Notes: generated from the letters alone by a model not told the origin. 5,769 nt of DNA from Lachnospiraceae bacterium (GCA_009774395.1 VSNQ01000195.1:1-5769), one strand, 5' to 3'; shown: positions 1 to 5,659, counted from the first letter of the stretch. Program-made: numbers and translations.

Positions 1-52
1 ATACACTGTTTTGCAAAAAGTTAGAAAAATCAAAGCTTTGAGAGCAGTGTAT
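1..52. repeat. Imperfect inverted repeat at window edge
   Basis: ATACACTG (1-8) is the exact reverse complement of CAGTGTAT (45-52), and the next four positions can still pair if G-T wobbles are allowed. Between the arms is a perfect 12-bp palindrome, TCAAAGCTTTGA (30-41). On the minus strand this palindrome is followed by a short T run, so the region could act as a weak transcription end for the small minus-strand ORF at 70-189. It could equally be the end of an element cut by the window. Nothing coding is seen here. Confidence 0.3.
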
Positions 53-69
53 AATTTTGAGTCGGGAAT

Positions 70-189
70 TTAGGATATATAATTCTTATACAAATCAGCA
101 AAATCTATTTCTGCGGGATACGGTAATTCTTCCCATATTACAACATTAAATTTTTTCGTTCCTAGTAATATGTTAGTTTCTTTTTCCAT
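70..189 (-). CDS. Small ORF, 39 residues, unknown function
   Basis: A 39-residue reading frame starts with ATG at 189 and ends with TAA at 70-72. A GAAGAGG ribosome binding site stands at normal spacing in front of the ATG, which is the main reason to report it. The predicted protein starts MEKETNILLG and ends DLYKNYIS. It is acidic and soluble, with no signal peptide, membrane segment or motif that I recognise. Its start lies inside the frame that continues the upstream ATPase-tail segment (TAG at 162-164), so it could be translationally coupled to it. It may also be a frameshifted piece of a longer gene, because neighbouring frames here contain several indels. Function is unknown. Confidence 0.35.
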   Translation of the reverse strand: MEKETNILLGTKKFNVVIWEELPYPAEIDFADLYKNYIS

Positions 190-455
190 ATAGCCTCTTC
201 AATTTGCTTACTAAATTTTTCGTTTTTGGAATTTCTCCATTAAAATTAGTAATTGCGCAATTCCATTGTCACGCTTTTCAATATCATTACTCTTAACCAA
301 TTCAATTGCATTGGAATAACATTCAACATTAAGTCAGCAATGTTCCATTCTGCCTGCTCATCTTCTTTCATGCATAATGCTTTTTCATTATTTATGGCAA
401 TTACTCTATAAATGTCATTGATATTTCCGGATTTTAATGCAACATTGCTTCCGCA
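162..455 (-). pseudogene. Unrecognised, frameshifted segment fused to the ATPase gene
   Basis: After the conserved GESVPVN motif of the ATPase (ending at 456) the frame continues as CGSNVALKSGNINDIYRVIA and then ALCMKEDEQAEWNIADLM, which is not the family's normal tail. The VALKSG stretch followed by short beta-like segments faintly resembles a small SH3-like barrel of the YodC/DUF2158 type; that is a guess. Around 333 the open frame loses protein-like composition, while the frame open from 333 to 211 gives a plausible helical sequence containing YSNAIELVKSNDIEKRDNG. Near 214 a run of five A (minus strand) again separates it from a frame giving KFSKQIEEAIWKKKLTYY with TAG at 162-164. Correcting one base at each point would give about 100 residues of coherent protein overlapping the next small ORF. 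I do not recognise the family. Confidence 0.35.
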
Positions 456-1457
456 ATTCACAGGCACAGACTCCCCCAGATAAAAGCCTTCCATTGTCTG
501 TGCGGGCGGTAGAGAGCCTCTTGATAAGATTTCTATCCTGTCAGAAAAAACGGAAATCATCGGCTCGTTTCCCTCTGTCCATTTGTTATGCAGGACAGCA
601 TTGATGATTGCTTCCCGAAATGCCTTGTTATCAAACAGCGGCACTTCTTTCCTTTCCACAACCCGATCTGTTTCATCTGCCTGTATGATATTGAGTACAT
701 CACCATAGCGTAATAACTCATCCAAACTGTATAAAAGGCAGTTATTCCCAAACTCCCTGACTGAAAAAAGATTTGTTCCTTTCGTTTTTCCCTCAAATAT
801 AGATACTCTGAGAGGAAAATGAGAATCGTCCGAAAGCAGCTGCGCCAATAAATTGAATTGTCCTTCTTCATTGCGCAGACCTAAGTTTTTTATAAAAGTC
901 TTATCGCTTAAAACAATTCCTTTTGACCCATAATATCCAAATAATTTTTGGAAAGTAAGTTCCTGATATTTTGCCGGAATCGTTTCTATGGTTTCTGTTC
1001 TCCCATCAAGTATCTTAAAAAGTTCAATCTCCCTCTTAGGATAGTCCTTGATATTGCATTTCGATGAACCAATCCTTATATACCGCTTTTCCTTAAATGC
1101 AGTAGGTATCTCAAAAGCCGCAGGTATGACCAATACAACAACTCTTTTTTGCTGAATCTGGGTTTCCTCAAAAGAAAAATTCAAGCTCGGAGAAAGATTT
1201 CGTGCAAGATAATTCTGATAAGGTTCTTTATTATAGTCACAATATTGGTTGAATGTCGTCCCAACTATTTTATGATTCTCATCCTCAACTCCCCATATAA
1301 AATAAGCATATTTCTTATAATGAAACGCCGCAGCATTTGATAACGCGGAAACATACTCTCCTAATGTTTCCGGTTGAAACCAATTCTCTTTAAATTCAAA
1401 CCATTCCTATTCATCATTCATGGCACATAAATCTAATACAATCTGTTTTATATCCAT
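246..1457 (-). pseudogene. AlbA_2 / HATPase_c_4 ATP-binding protein, amber-interrupted and chimeric
   Basis: This is a member of the large family of putative DNA-binding ATPases often annotated as RecG-like or Schlafen AlbA_2 proteins, assumed to be transcriptional or mobile-element regulators. The ATG at 1457 lies 7 nt behind GAGGAG; another ATG at 1463 is too close to it. Read from 1457, the gene has 403 codons. Residues 18-70 form the AlbA_2 domain (EWFEFKENW, then ALSNAAAF and FIWGVEDENHKIVG). Residues 281-314 carry the ATPase N-box (REAIINAVLHN) and DRIEILSRG, and GESVPVN follows at 328-334. Codon 17 is TAG (1407-1409), just before the conserved EWFEFK. No in-frame ATG follows, and only a TTG at 1184 could restart, without the AlbA_2 domain. 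The normal C-terminal part, including any winged helix, is missing and replaced by unrelated sequence. The gene is dead unless the amber codon is suppressed or is a sequence error. Confidence 0.8.
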
Positions 1458-1485
1458 TGACATTCTCCTCGATACGGATTTGTTC

Positions 1486-1536
1486 CCAACTTTATTCCCA
1501 ATTTTTTAAATTATAACACATTGGGAATAAAGTTGG
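1486..1536. repeat. 16-bp perfect inverted repeat with 12-nt internal repeats
   Basis: CCAACTTTATTCCCAA at 1486-1501 is the exact reverse complement of TTGGGAATAAAGTTGG at 1521-1536, with a 19-nt spacer. Within each arm the motif TTGGGAA (or TTGGAA) recurs with a 12-nt period, so the element looks like four half-sites in two mirrored pairs. The promoter of the ATPase gene lies in the spacer, so one arm overlaps the -35 region and the other the transcription start. This is the layout expected of an operator. It could alternatively be a recombination scar or an RNA hairpin. Confidence 0.7.
1510..1518 (-). promoter_or_regulatory. Extended -10 promoter of the ATPase gene
   Basis: On the minus strand TGTTATAAT (1518 down to 1510) is a perfect TGn-TATAAT extended -10. 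At 17 nt upstream lies only a weak -35 (TTCCAA), which an extended -10 tolerates. Transcription would begin near 1503, about 46 nt before the ATG at 1457, and would read into the ribosome binding site GAGGAG. The whole core lies between the arms of the inverted repeat. Confidence 0.6.
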
Positions 1537-1807
1537 AATAAGAATTTATATTATCTTGCTCTTTTTTACAAATGCAGGTACTTCTTGAAACTTGCCTGAG
1601 CGCTTTCAGAAAGATATTGGAACTTTCAATCTCCCTGTCCAATTCGTCCAATTTCCTCTGCGTAGTGGACTTCTGATGGTTCAAGACGAGAATGTCAGCT
1701 TCTAATCCCATTTTATCTGTTGATAGTTTTTCAATCTTTTCTTCCTCTTTTGCAACCTTGTATTCCGCAACCGTCAGGTCATGGTTTTTACCCTTTTTCT
1801 TTTGATA
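1511..1807 (-). pseudogene. 3' remnant of a MobV/Pre-type plasmid mobilisation relaxase gene
   Basis: The open frame has no valid start and begins at the junction with the integrase remnant. It reads KGKNHDLTVAEYKVAKEEEK, then KIEKLSTDKMGLEADILVLN and RKLDELDREIESSN. The HDLTVAEYK motif followed by a long charged coiled coil is characteristic of the C-terminal half of Pre/Mob relaxases, which nick plasmids and mobilisable elements at oriT. The catalytic N-terminal domain is wholly absent. The last dozen residues before TAA/1511 (from about INSYSNF on) run into the inverted repeat and are probably not native. No function is expected. It is a trace of a mobilisable element and sits head to head with the integrase fragment at about 1800-1807. 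Confidence 0.6.
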
Positions 1808-2656
1808 CTACCGCTTCTATGTGGAGGACGCAAGCGGCAACTTGGTACAGAAAGAGTGTGCAGGAACAGAAAGCAAAAGCGAAACGGAAAGGCTGTTAAG
1901 GCAGGCAATGGAGGATTACGAGGAAAAGAAATTCATTGCAAAGGCTGACAATATCACGCTTGGACAGTTACTTGATACATGGGCGGAGGAAACGGACACT
2001 GAAACAGGCAAGGTCAAGCCTATTTCGTATGAACAGTATCAAAAACTGACTGCACAGCTTGGAAAACACCGCAAAAACAATATCTGACAGTCCGCAGGAG
2101 TGTCCGTTACAACGGCACTACCCATAAGCACGAAATCGGCTCGACCAAGAGGAAAAAAGTGCGTACAGTTGATTTTGGAAACGCCCTCGCTGACATCTTG
2201 AAGAAAGCAGGGAAACAGCAGCTTAAAAACCGTATGCAGTATGGTGGACTCTATCACAGGAATTTTTACAGGGAAGTCACAGAGAAAAACAGGGTGCATT
2301 ATGAGTATTACAATCTGCCAATGACAGAAGATGCGCCGGAGGATTATACGGAAATCTCCTTTGTATGTCTGAGGGAAGATGGCTGCTTGGAACTTCCTGC
2401 CACCGTAGAAACAGCCTGCCGGACAGCGGCAAGGAAAGTACCGGAATTAGAGGGTTTCCACTTCCACACACTAAGGCATACTTACACAACAAACCTGTTA
2501 TCAAACGGGACGCAGCCAAAAGACATGCAGGAGCTTTTAGGACATTCGGACGTAAACACTACAATGAATGTCCATGATGAAATCATTGCATACGCCACAA
2601 GGGAGGCGAAGCGGGATTCCGCAAAGCTATTGGATAAGGTTGTGGGAATGAGTTAA
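1805..2656 (+). pseudogene. Tyrosine integrase remnant (clostridial mobile-element type), internally deleted
   Basis: Tyrosine recombinases of this type integrate and excise conjugative or mobilisable elements in Clostridia. The first frame begins abruptly with YYRFYVEDASGNLVQKE (arm-binding domain, no start; TGA at 1803-1805 closes it upstream). It continues through LGQLLDTWAEE and then jumps to TETGKVKPISYEQYQKLTA, so the core-binding domain is deleted. Around 2045-2058 a second deletion with frame change removes the region that should hold the first catalytic Arg (usually TGMRIGE). The first frame stops at TGA 2085-2087. The second frame resumes with QYLTVRRSVRYNG and runs to TAA/2656. It includes the box II HTLRHTYTT and the LGHSDVNTTMNV segment. 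Before the presumed catalytic Tyr (2591-2593, YATREAKR) there are six extra residues (HDEIIA) compared with the usual MNVYAHATREAKR. The gene cannot make an active enzyme. Confidence 0.85.
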
Positions 2657-2682
2657 GCAATGAAATTTGAATAACAAAAACC

Positions 2683-2721
2683 TTCCCTTGTAACTTGCCA
2701 ATAAGGGCAAAAACAAGGGAA
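2683..2721 (-). terminator. Nested hairpin terminator after the minus-strand cluster
   Basis: TTCCCTTGT (2683-2691) pairs with ACAAGGGAA (2713-2721). Nested inside, TTGCC (2695-2699) pairs with GGCAA (2706-2710) around a 6-nt loop. Read on the minus strand the stem is followed by GGTTTTTG, a short U run, so it fits as the Rho-independent end of transcripts leaving the membrane-protein gene at 2822. On the plus strand there is no proper U run, so it would serve the integrase poorly. The stretch 2722-2821 holds no gene that I can support. Confidence 0.55.
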
Positions 2722-2821
2722 AAGGATATATTTTGAGGTTGGGCATACCGCAAAGCCTTGAAAATAAAGGAAAGTTAAGACGGTTAGCAGATAAACCAGA
2801 AGTTGTTTCTTTGCACATTCG

Positions 2822-3364
2822 CTACTTTATCACATTAGGAATGTATTTTGATGGTTTTGCAATAAATAACAAATATATTCCGCATATCAGTTTAACCATC
2901 GCATCTGCAATGCAAATAACTGAAACTGGTATGCCTGGAAAAATATAGCCCATTGTTACGATAACCATACATACAATCCCCAACACTACCATACTCCAAC
3001 CATGTATAAAAAACCACAAGAAGAAATGTATTGATGTTGCCATCAGTACACCAAGCCATATCTGCCTCCAATGCCATCCGGGGATAAACGGACCAGCAAT
3101 ACAAAACATTAATATGAACAACGTAGCAATCGAAAAATAAATCATCTTTATCTGCCTTTTAGAAATATCTCCTTGAGAAAGTTTTTCTCTCACTTTTTTG
3201 TTTACATTGACTCCAAAAAAGCAGGCATAATAACCTATCAGAAACACAAACGGATTAACAAAAAATTCACCGCCACAAATGACAGCTACTATTAGTACAA
3301 TTCCAATAAGAATCAACCATAAACCACATTGTTTTTTGTGGTTAAATTCCAATATTTCTTTCAT
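2822..3364 (-). CDS. Six-helix integral membrane protein, unknown function
   Basis: This 180-residue protein is intact, with ATG at 3364 preceded by AGGAGG at 6 nt spacing. Hydrophobic segments lie at about residues 13-31, 36-54, 73-93, 101-120, 122-143 and 147-168. A basic loop (NKKVREKLSQGDISKRQ, about 55-71) separates the second and third, suggesting cytoplasmic placement of that loop. There is no signal peptide cleavage site or catalytic motif that I can see. It resembles small clostridial membrane proteins of unknown function such as DUF6609, but that name is from memory and unverified. It starts 58 nt after the XRE gene at 3423-3933 with no terminator between, so the two are probably co-transcribed. 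A regulator with membrane helices next to a multi-helix protein suggests a sensing or stress-response pair, but no substrate can be read off. Confidence 0.8.
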   Translation of the reverse strand: MKEILEFNHKKQCGLWLILIGIVLIVAVICGGEFFVNPFVFLIGYYACFFGVNVNKKVREKLSQGDISKRQIKMIYFSIATLFILMFCIAGPFIPGWHWRQIWLGVLMATSIHFFLWFFIHGWSMVVLGIVCMVIVTMGYIFPGIPVSVICIADAMVKLICGIYLLFIAKPSKYIPNVIK

Positions 3365-3422
3365 TTCGTTCCTCCTGTAAATTTTGATTTTACGTTCTCT
3401 ACAACTTTTCGATAATTCCGAT

Positions 3423-3933
3423 TTATTCTTGCCTTTTCATCAGCCGTTTTTTGAAGGCTCTAATCCTCGCACCATAGCGGCTTGAATATAGCAAACCCAC
3501 CAAAAGCATTCCAACTGCAAATCCCTGTACAATATCCAGTCCAGCCATAACTGTCGGATTATCATAAAGGCTTGTCCCTTTAATGATAGTGTAGGCTAAT
3601 ACTAAAAGCATTGCTATCTCATTGCATATCCGTACACGCTTATTGTATCGTTCCGCTTCTGCGTTTGTATAATCCACTGCCCGCAATACAGTTTCTTTCA
3701 TTTCTTTATCCATATTCTCGCTTTTCCTTTCTCCATTTAGAATTTCCCGTAAGTCAACTTCATAATAATCTGATATTTCAATCAAAATATCTAAGTCCGG
3801 CATATTGTGGACATTCTCCCAACGGGATATTGTTCTGTTTGATACATTAAATTTTTCTGCAATCTGGTCTTGAGTAAGTCCCTTTTTTCTTACGGAGTTC
3901 TTTTAAGAATTTTCCGATTTTTTCTTGGTTCAT
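3423..3933 (-). pseudogene. XRE-family regulator with two membrane helices, frameshifted in the HTH
   Basis: The ATG at 3933 follows AGGAGG at 6 nt. The first 17 codons (MNQEKIGKFLKELRKKK) are a normal XRE start. A run of six A (3883-3888, T on the plus strand) then throws the frame, giving a 28-residue product with TAA at 3847-3849. Removing one A restores GLTQDQIAEKFNVSNRTISR, WENVHNMPDLDILIEI and a 169-residue protein ending at 3423. Residues 6-60 would be the HTH_3 DNA-binding domain, with the LREILNGE signature at about 61-68. Hydrophobic helices lie at about 104-118 and 130-150, with a basic tail. Such proteins are taken to be membrane-tethered repressors. The gene has its own promoter region and is followed by the 180-residue membrane protein. 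A homopolymer indel is the commonest sequencing error, so the gene may be intact in the organism. Confidence 0.8.
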
Positions 3934-4007
3934 GCTTTTCCTCCTCAGAAAAATCCTATCAAAACTGCCCGATAAAAAACAGGACACAAAGCGAGAAATG
4001 CCTTATT

Positions 4008-4035
4008 TTATTACCCGACAAGGTATGTCTACCAA
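4008..4035 (-). promoter_or_regulatory. Candidate promoter of the first XRE gene
   Basis: On the minus strand TTGGTA (4035-4030) and TAATAA (4013-4008) are separated by 16 nt. They match the -35 and -10 consensus at four of six positions each. Transcription would start near 4000 and leave about 67 nt of leader before the ATG at 3933. The near-perfect palindrome at 4041-4060 ends 5 nt upstream of the -35. Confidence 0.35.
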
Positions 4036-4040
4036 TGCTC

Positions 4041-4060
4041 ATTAGTGCATATGCTCTAAT
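4041..4060. promoter_or_regulatory. 20-bp palindrome, candidate operator
   Basis: ATTAG-T-GCATATGC-T-CTAAT reads the same on both strands except for one T/T pair on each side of the central 8-bp palindrome. It lies between the stop of the zinc-ribbon XRE gene (4082) and the putative promoter of the next XRE gene. A dyad of this length beside an XRE gene's promoter is what an autoregulatory operator looks like. No binding evidence can be given. Confidence 0.45.
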
Positions 4061-4081
4061 TTACCACCAAACTGGAATTGA

Positions 4082-4689
4082 TTAATGCATCAGTCGCTTC
4101 TTACAATAAGAAATTTCCCCGCAATTCAGGCATTTTAGTTTTCTCTTGGTAAAGGTATGCAGACCGGAAATATAAGCAGATGTTGTAGGCACAAATCTTG
4201 TATTGCACTTCTGACACTCGTAAGTTCCTGTCGTTACATCCAGCGCAATCACTACCCCGATTCCCCCAATAACAACGATTGTTCCTATCAAAAGTAGCAA
4301 AATGCGCAACCAAAGTTCGATTTCAAGAGCGCCCGATAACACAAACATCGTCACGCTGGACAGTATCGTCAATGCACATAAAATTACAGACAGGATGATT
4401 TTTCTCTTGCTTTCTTCTTTTTCATTCATAAGATTCATCATATTCTCCTCCGCTTTTTCTTTGTATTCAGAGGCGGTCAGGCATTCACCTGAAAGAAGTT
4501 CATTGACATTGATTTTCAGCGCATTGGTCACAAAGGCATCATTAAGGAAACTTCCGGAAGCCCATTTCCCGTTTCCCATTTGCTGATTGTCTTATCGCTA
4601 ATCCCAAGAATATCTGCAAGCTGACGTTGCGTATAGGACTGCTCTTTTCGCATTTCTGCTATGAATTTTCCGATTTTAAGTTGATCCAT
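4082..4689 (-). pseudogene. XRE-family regulator with two membrane helices and a zinc ribbon, frameshifted
   Basis: The ATG at 4689 follows AGGAGGT at 6 nt. The first frame gives MDQLKIGKFIAEMRKEQ, then QRQLADILGISDKTISKWE and TGNGLPEVSLMMPL, a complete HTH_3 domain. It stops at TGA 4528-4530 after 53 residues. The frame beginning right behind it reads NALKINVNELLSGE, the normal continuation in XRE proteins (PLC-x-AL...VNELLSG). Dropping two bases at TGACC restores PLCNALKIN and a 201-residue protein; a one-base loss is the alternative. The restored protein has a helical linker, membrane helices at about 97-119 and 126-149, and a C-terminal zinc ribbon. The cysteine pairs (ECQKC and KCLNC) lie at about residues 158/161 and 186/189. 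The plan suggests DNA binding coupled to a membrane-anchored metal or redox sensor, which is inference. If the lesion is real, a free 53-residue DNA-binding peptide would be made. Confidence 0.8.
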
Positions 4690-4739
4690 GACTGGCACCT
4701 CCTTTCTTCAGGTTCAAGCTTAGAATACAATGAATGGTT

Positions 4740-4748
4740 ATATTATCA
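4740..4748 (-). promoter_or_regulatory. Weak extended -10 before the zinc-ribbon XRE gene
   Basis: On the minus strand TGATAATAT (4748 to 4740) has the TGn extension and a four-of-six match to TATAAT. The -35 at 17 nt is poor (TTCTCT). A start near 4733 would leave about 44 nt before the ATG at 4689. A TTGACG lies at 4771-4776 but is 25 nt from this -10, too far to pair with it. Confidence 0.3.
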
Positions 4749-4786
4749 CACCCATGCACCGTAGAGAAACCGTCAAAAACAAGATT

Positions 4787-4801
4787 TCTACGAAACGTAG
4801 A
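4787..4801. repeat. 15-nt perfect hairpin / small palindrome
   Basis: TCTACG-AAA-CGTAGA is a perfect 6-bp inverted repeat with a 3-nt centre. The half-site CGTAGAG also occurs at 4760-4766. Read on the minus strand it lies between the four-helix protein gene (stop 4839) and the XRE gene. It is followed after a few bases by a T5 run, so it may be a weak terminator or an operator upstream of the XRE promoter. Confidence 0.35.
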
Positions 4802-4838
4802 GTCGTTTTCTGCCATAAACTGGAATTTTTTCATATTT

Positions 4839-5271
4839 TCAGTGCTTTTTTGAAGAAACGGCGGCGCAAACTACAAGCAAAATTAAGTCAATCCAGTATC
4901 CAATACAAATGTACCCAACAATCGGATGGATCAATTTTATTTCATTTGTCAAAACAACAGCAAGCAGAAGACCTATCAAAAGAAGGACAATGCCGATAAC
5001 CTGCCGAAAAGCGAACAATCTTGTCTATCTGTGCAAAAGAACCGATACACAGTATGATAGCGGGAATCCATACAGCCAGATGAAATACAACACCAAGATA
5101 ACTAAATGCTCCTCCCCCCTCTTGGAAAAGTATTTTAAAAGTTTCAGTAAAAAACCATGAATCCTGATTGACTATCAGCCCATTAGGAAAAATATCATAC
5201 ATTGGTATAGCAAAACTGCATAACAATAGAACAACTGAAACTGTTTTCAAAATTTTATTTTTTCGTTCCAT
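4839..5271 (-). pseudogene. Four-helix small membrane protein, frameshifted
   Basis: The ATG at 5271 directly follows a TAG, so it is the only upstream choice; the ribosome binding site is weak. The uncorrected frame gives 109 residues ending in an improbable Cys-rich tail (YRHCPSFDRSSACCCFDK) at 4942. At 5007-5010 there is a run of four A (T on the coding strand). Removing one base gives IVRFRQVIGIVLLLIGLLLA and a clean end, AAVSSKKH, with TGA at 4839-4841, 143 residues in all. Hydrophobic segments lie at about 8-24, 60-78, 90-108 and 117-137. The loop between the first two contains GLIVNQDSWFF. I do not recognise the family. It has a good promoter of its own and sits between the 92-residue gene and the XRE genes, all in one direction. 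The strong restoration by one homopolymer base argues that this is one gene. Confidence 0.75.
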
Positions 5272-5331
5272 CTACGTTTCATCCGTAAAATAAATAATCT
5301 CAGTACACCTTATTAAGGATTAAGACAAATG

Positions 5332-5361
5332 TATCATATTTTGATTTTCCAGTATGTCAAA
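5332..5361. repeat. Intergenic 30-nt direct repeat, copy 1
   Basis: This stretch matches 5660-5689 at 25 of 30 positions, including 13 identical bases in a row (TTTGACATACTGG on the minus strand). Both copies lie just behind a stop codon and in front of the next minus-strand gene. In this copy the element is a complete promoter (TTGACA and TATGAT). Confidence 0.6.
5333..5360 (-). promoter_or_regulatory. Strong sigma-70-type promoter of the four-helix protein gene
   Basis: On the minus strand TTGACA (5360-5355) is a perfect -35 and TATGAT (5338-5333) a five-of-six -10, with a 16-nt spacer. Transcription would begin near 5326, giving a leader of about 55 nt before the ATG at 5271. It begins right behind the stop of the 92-residue gene (5369), so this is the best evidence for a separate transcription unit in the cluster. 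The -35 region is part of a duplicated 30-nt element. Confidence 0.65.
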
Positions 5362-5368
5362 TGGGAAG

Positions 5369-5647
5369 TCATCGCTTTCTGATAATCCAATCGTCATCTT
5401 GAGTTTTTCTTTCTGCATAATAGCCGCAAGGCATATCCTTTAAGGTACTGACAGAGTTATCTAAATCAAAAACCCATTTTAAAGATACTAACTTTGCTTC
5501 ATCTGTTTCGTGTGTTCCTCCGCATAGAAATTGCCACATTCCGTCATCTTCATCATGTGATACATATAGAATAGGTGCCTGACGCTTCAATATATGACAA
5601 CAGATACTCGTAGCAGTATCGGGTGAATCATAAAAAGGAAATTCCAT
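5369..5647 (-). CDS. 92-residue soluble protein, SHDEDDG/WQFLCG type, possibly immunity-like
   Basis: The ATG at 5647 has GGAG 8 nt upstream (AAAGGAG), a better start than the TTG at 5665. The protein begins MEFPFYDSPDTATSICCHIL and carries ILYVSHDEDDGMWQFLCGG (about residues 26-44), then LVSLKWVFDLDNS and a C-terminal GYYAERKTQDDDWIIRK. It is acidic, has no membrane segment, and is of normal compactness for a single small domain. The SHD.DDG..WQFLCG and GY.A.R...D.W.I pattern occurs in small bacterial proteins sometimes grouped with immunity proteins (DUF2185/Imm33-like). That link is from memory and tentative. A gene tail ends 63 nt upstream, so it may be the second gene of an operon. Confidence 0.75.
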   Translation of the reverse strand: MEFPFYDSPDTATSICCHILKRQAPILYVSHDEDDGMWQFLCGGTHETDEAKLVSLKWVFDLDNSVSTLKDMPCGYYAERKTQDDDWIIRKR

Positions 5648-5659
5648 GTCTGTTACTCC

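Noticed and set aside
557..871. 104-residue minus-strand frame inside the ATPase gene
   Set aside because: It overlaps a strongly conserved frame (REAIINAVLHN, DRIEIL) and has no family-like sequence or ribosome binding site.
1486..1536. Inverted repeat as a transcription terminator of the relaxase remnant
   Set aside because: It encloses a perfect extended -10 and is not followed by a U run at the correct place; the promoter/operator reading explains more.
2627..2948. Short frames on both strands over 2627-2948
   Set aside because: They run over the hairpin, the end of the integrase and the start of the membrane-protein gene, lack convincing ribosome binding sites, and show no recognisable motif.
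4302..4586. 94-residue plus-strand frame opposite the zinc-ribbon XRE gene
   Set aside because: It is the antisense shadow of a gene with clear membrane helices and CxxC motifs.
4771..4776. TTGACG on the minus strand as -35 of the zinc-ribbon XRE gene
   Set aside because: The only plausible -10 (TAATAT) is 25 nt away, well outside the usual 16-18 nt.
4071..4829. 11-nt repeat AATTCCAGTTT (minus strand) behind two genes, near 4071 and 4819
   Set aside because: A few exact 11-mers are expected by chance in an AT-rich window of this size, and the flanks do not match.
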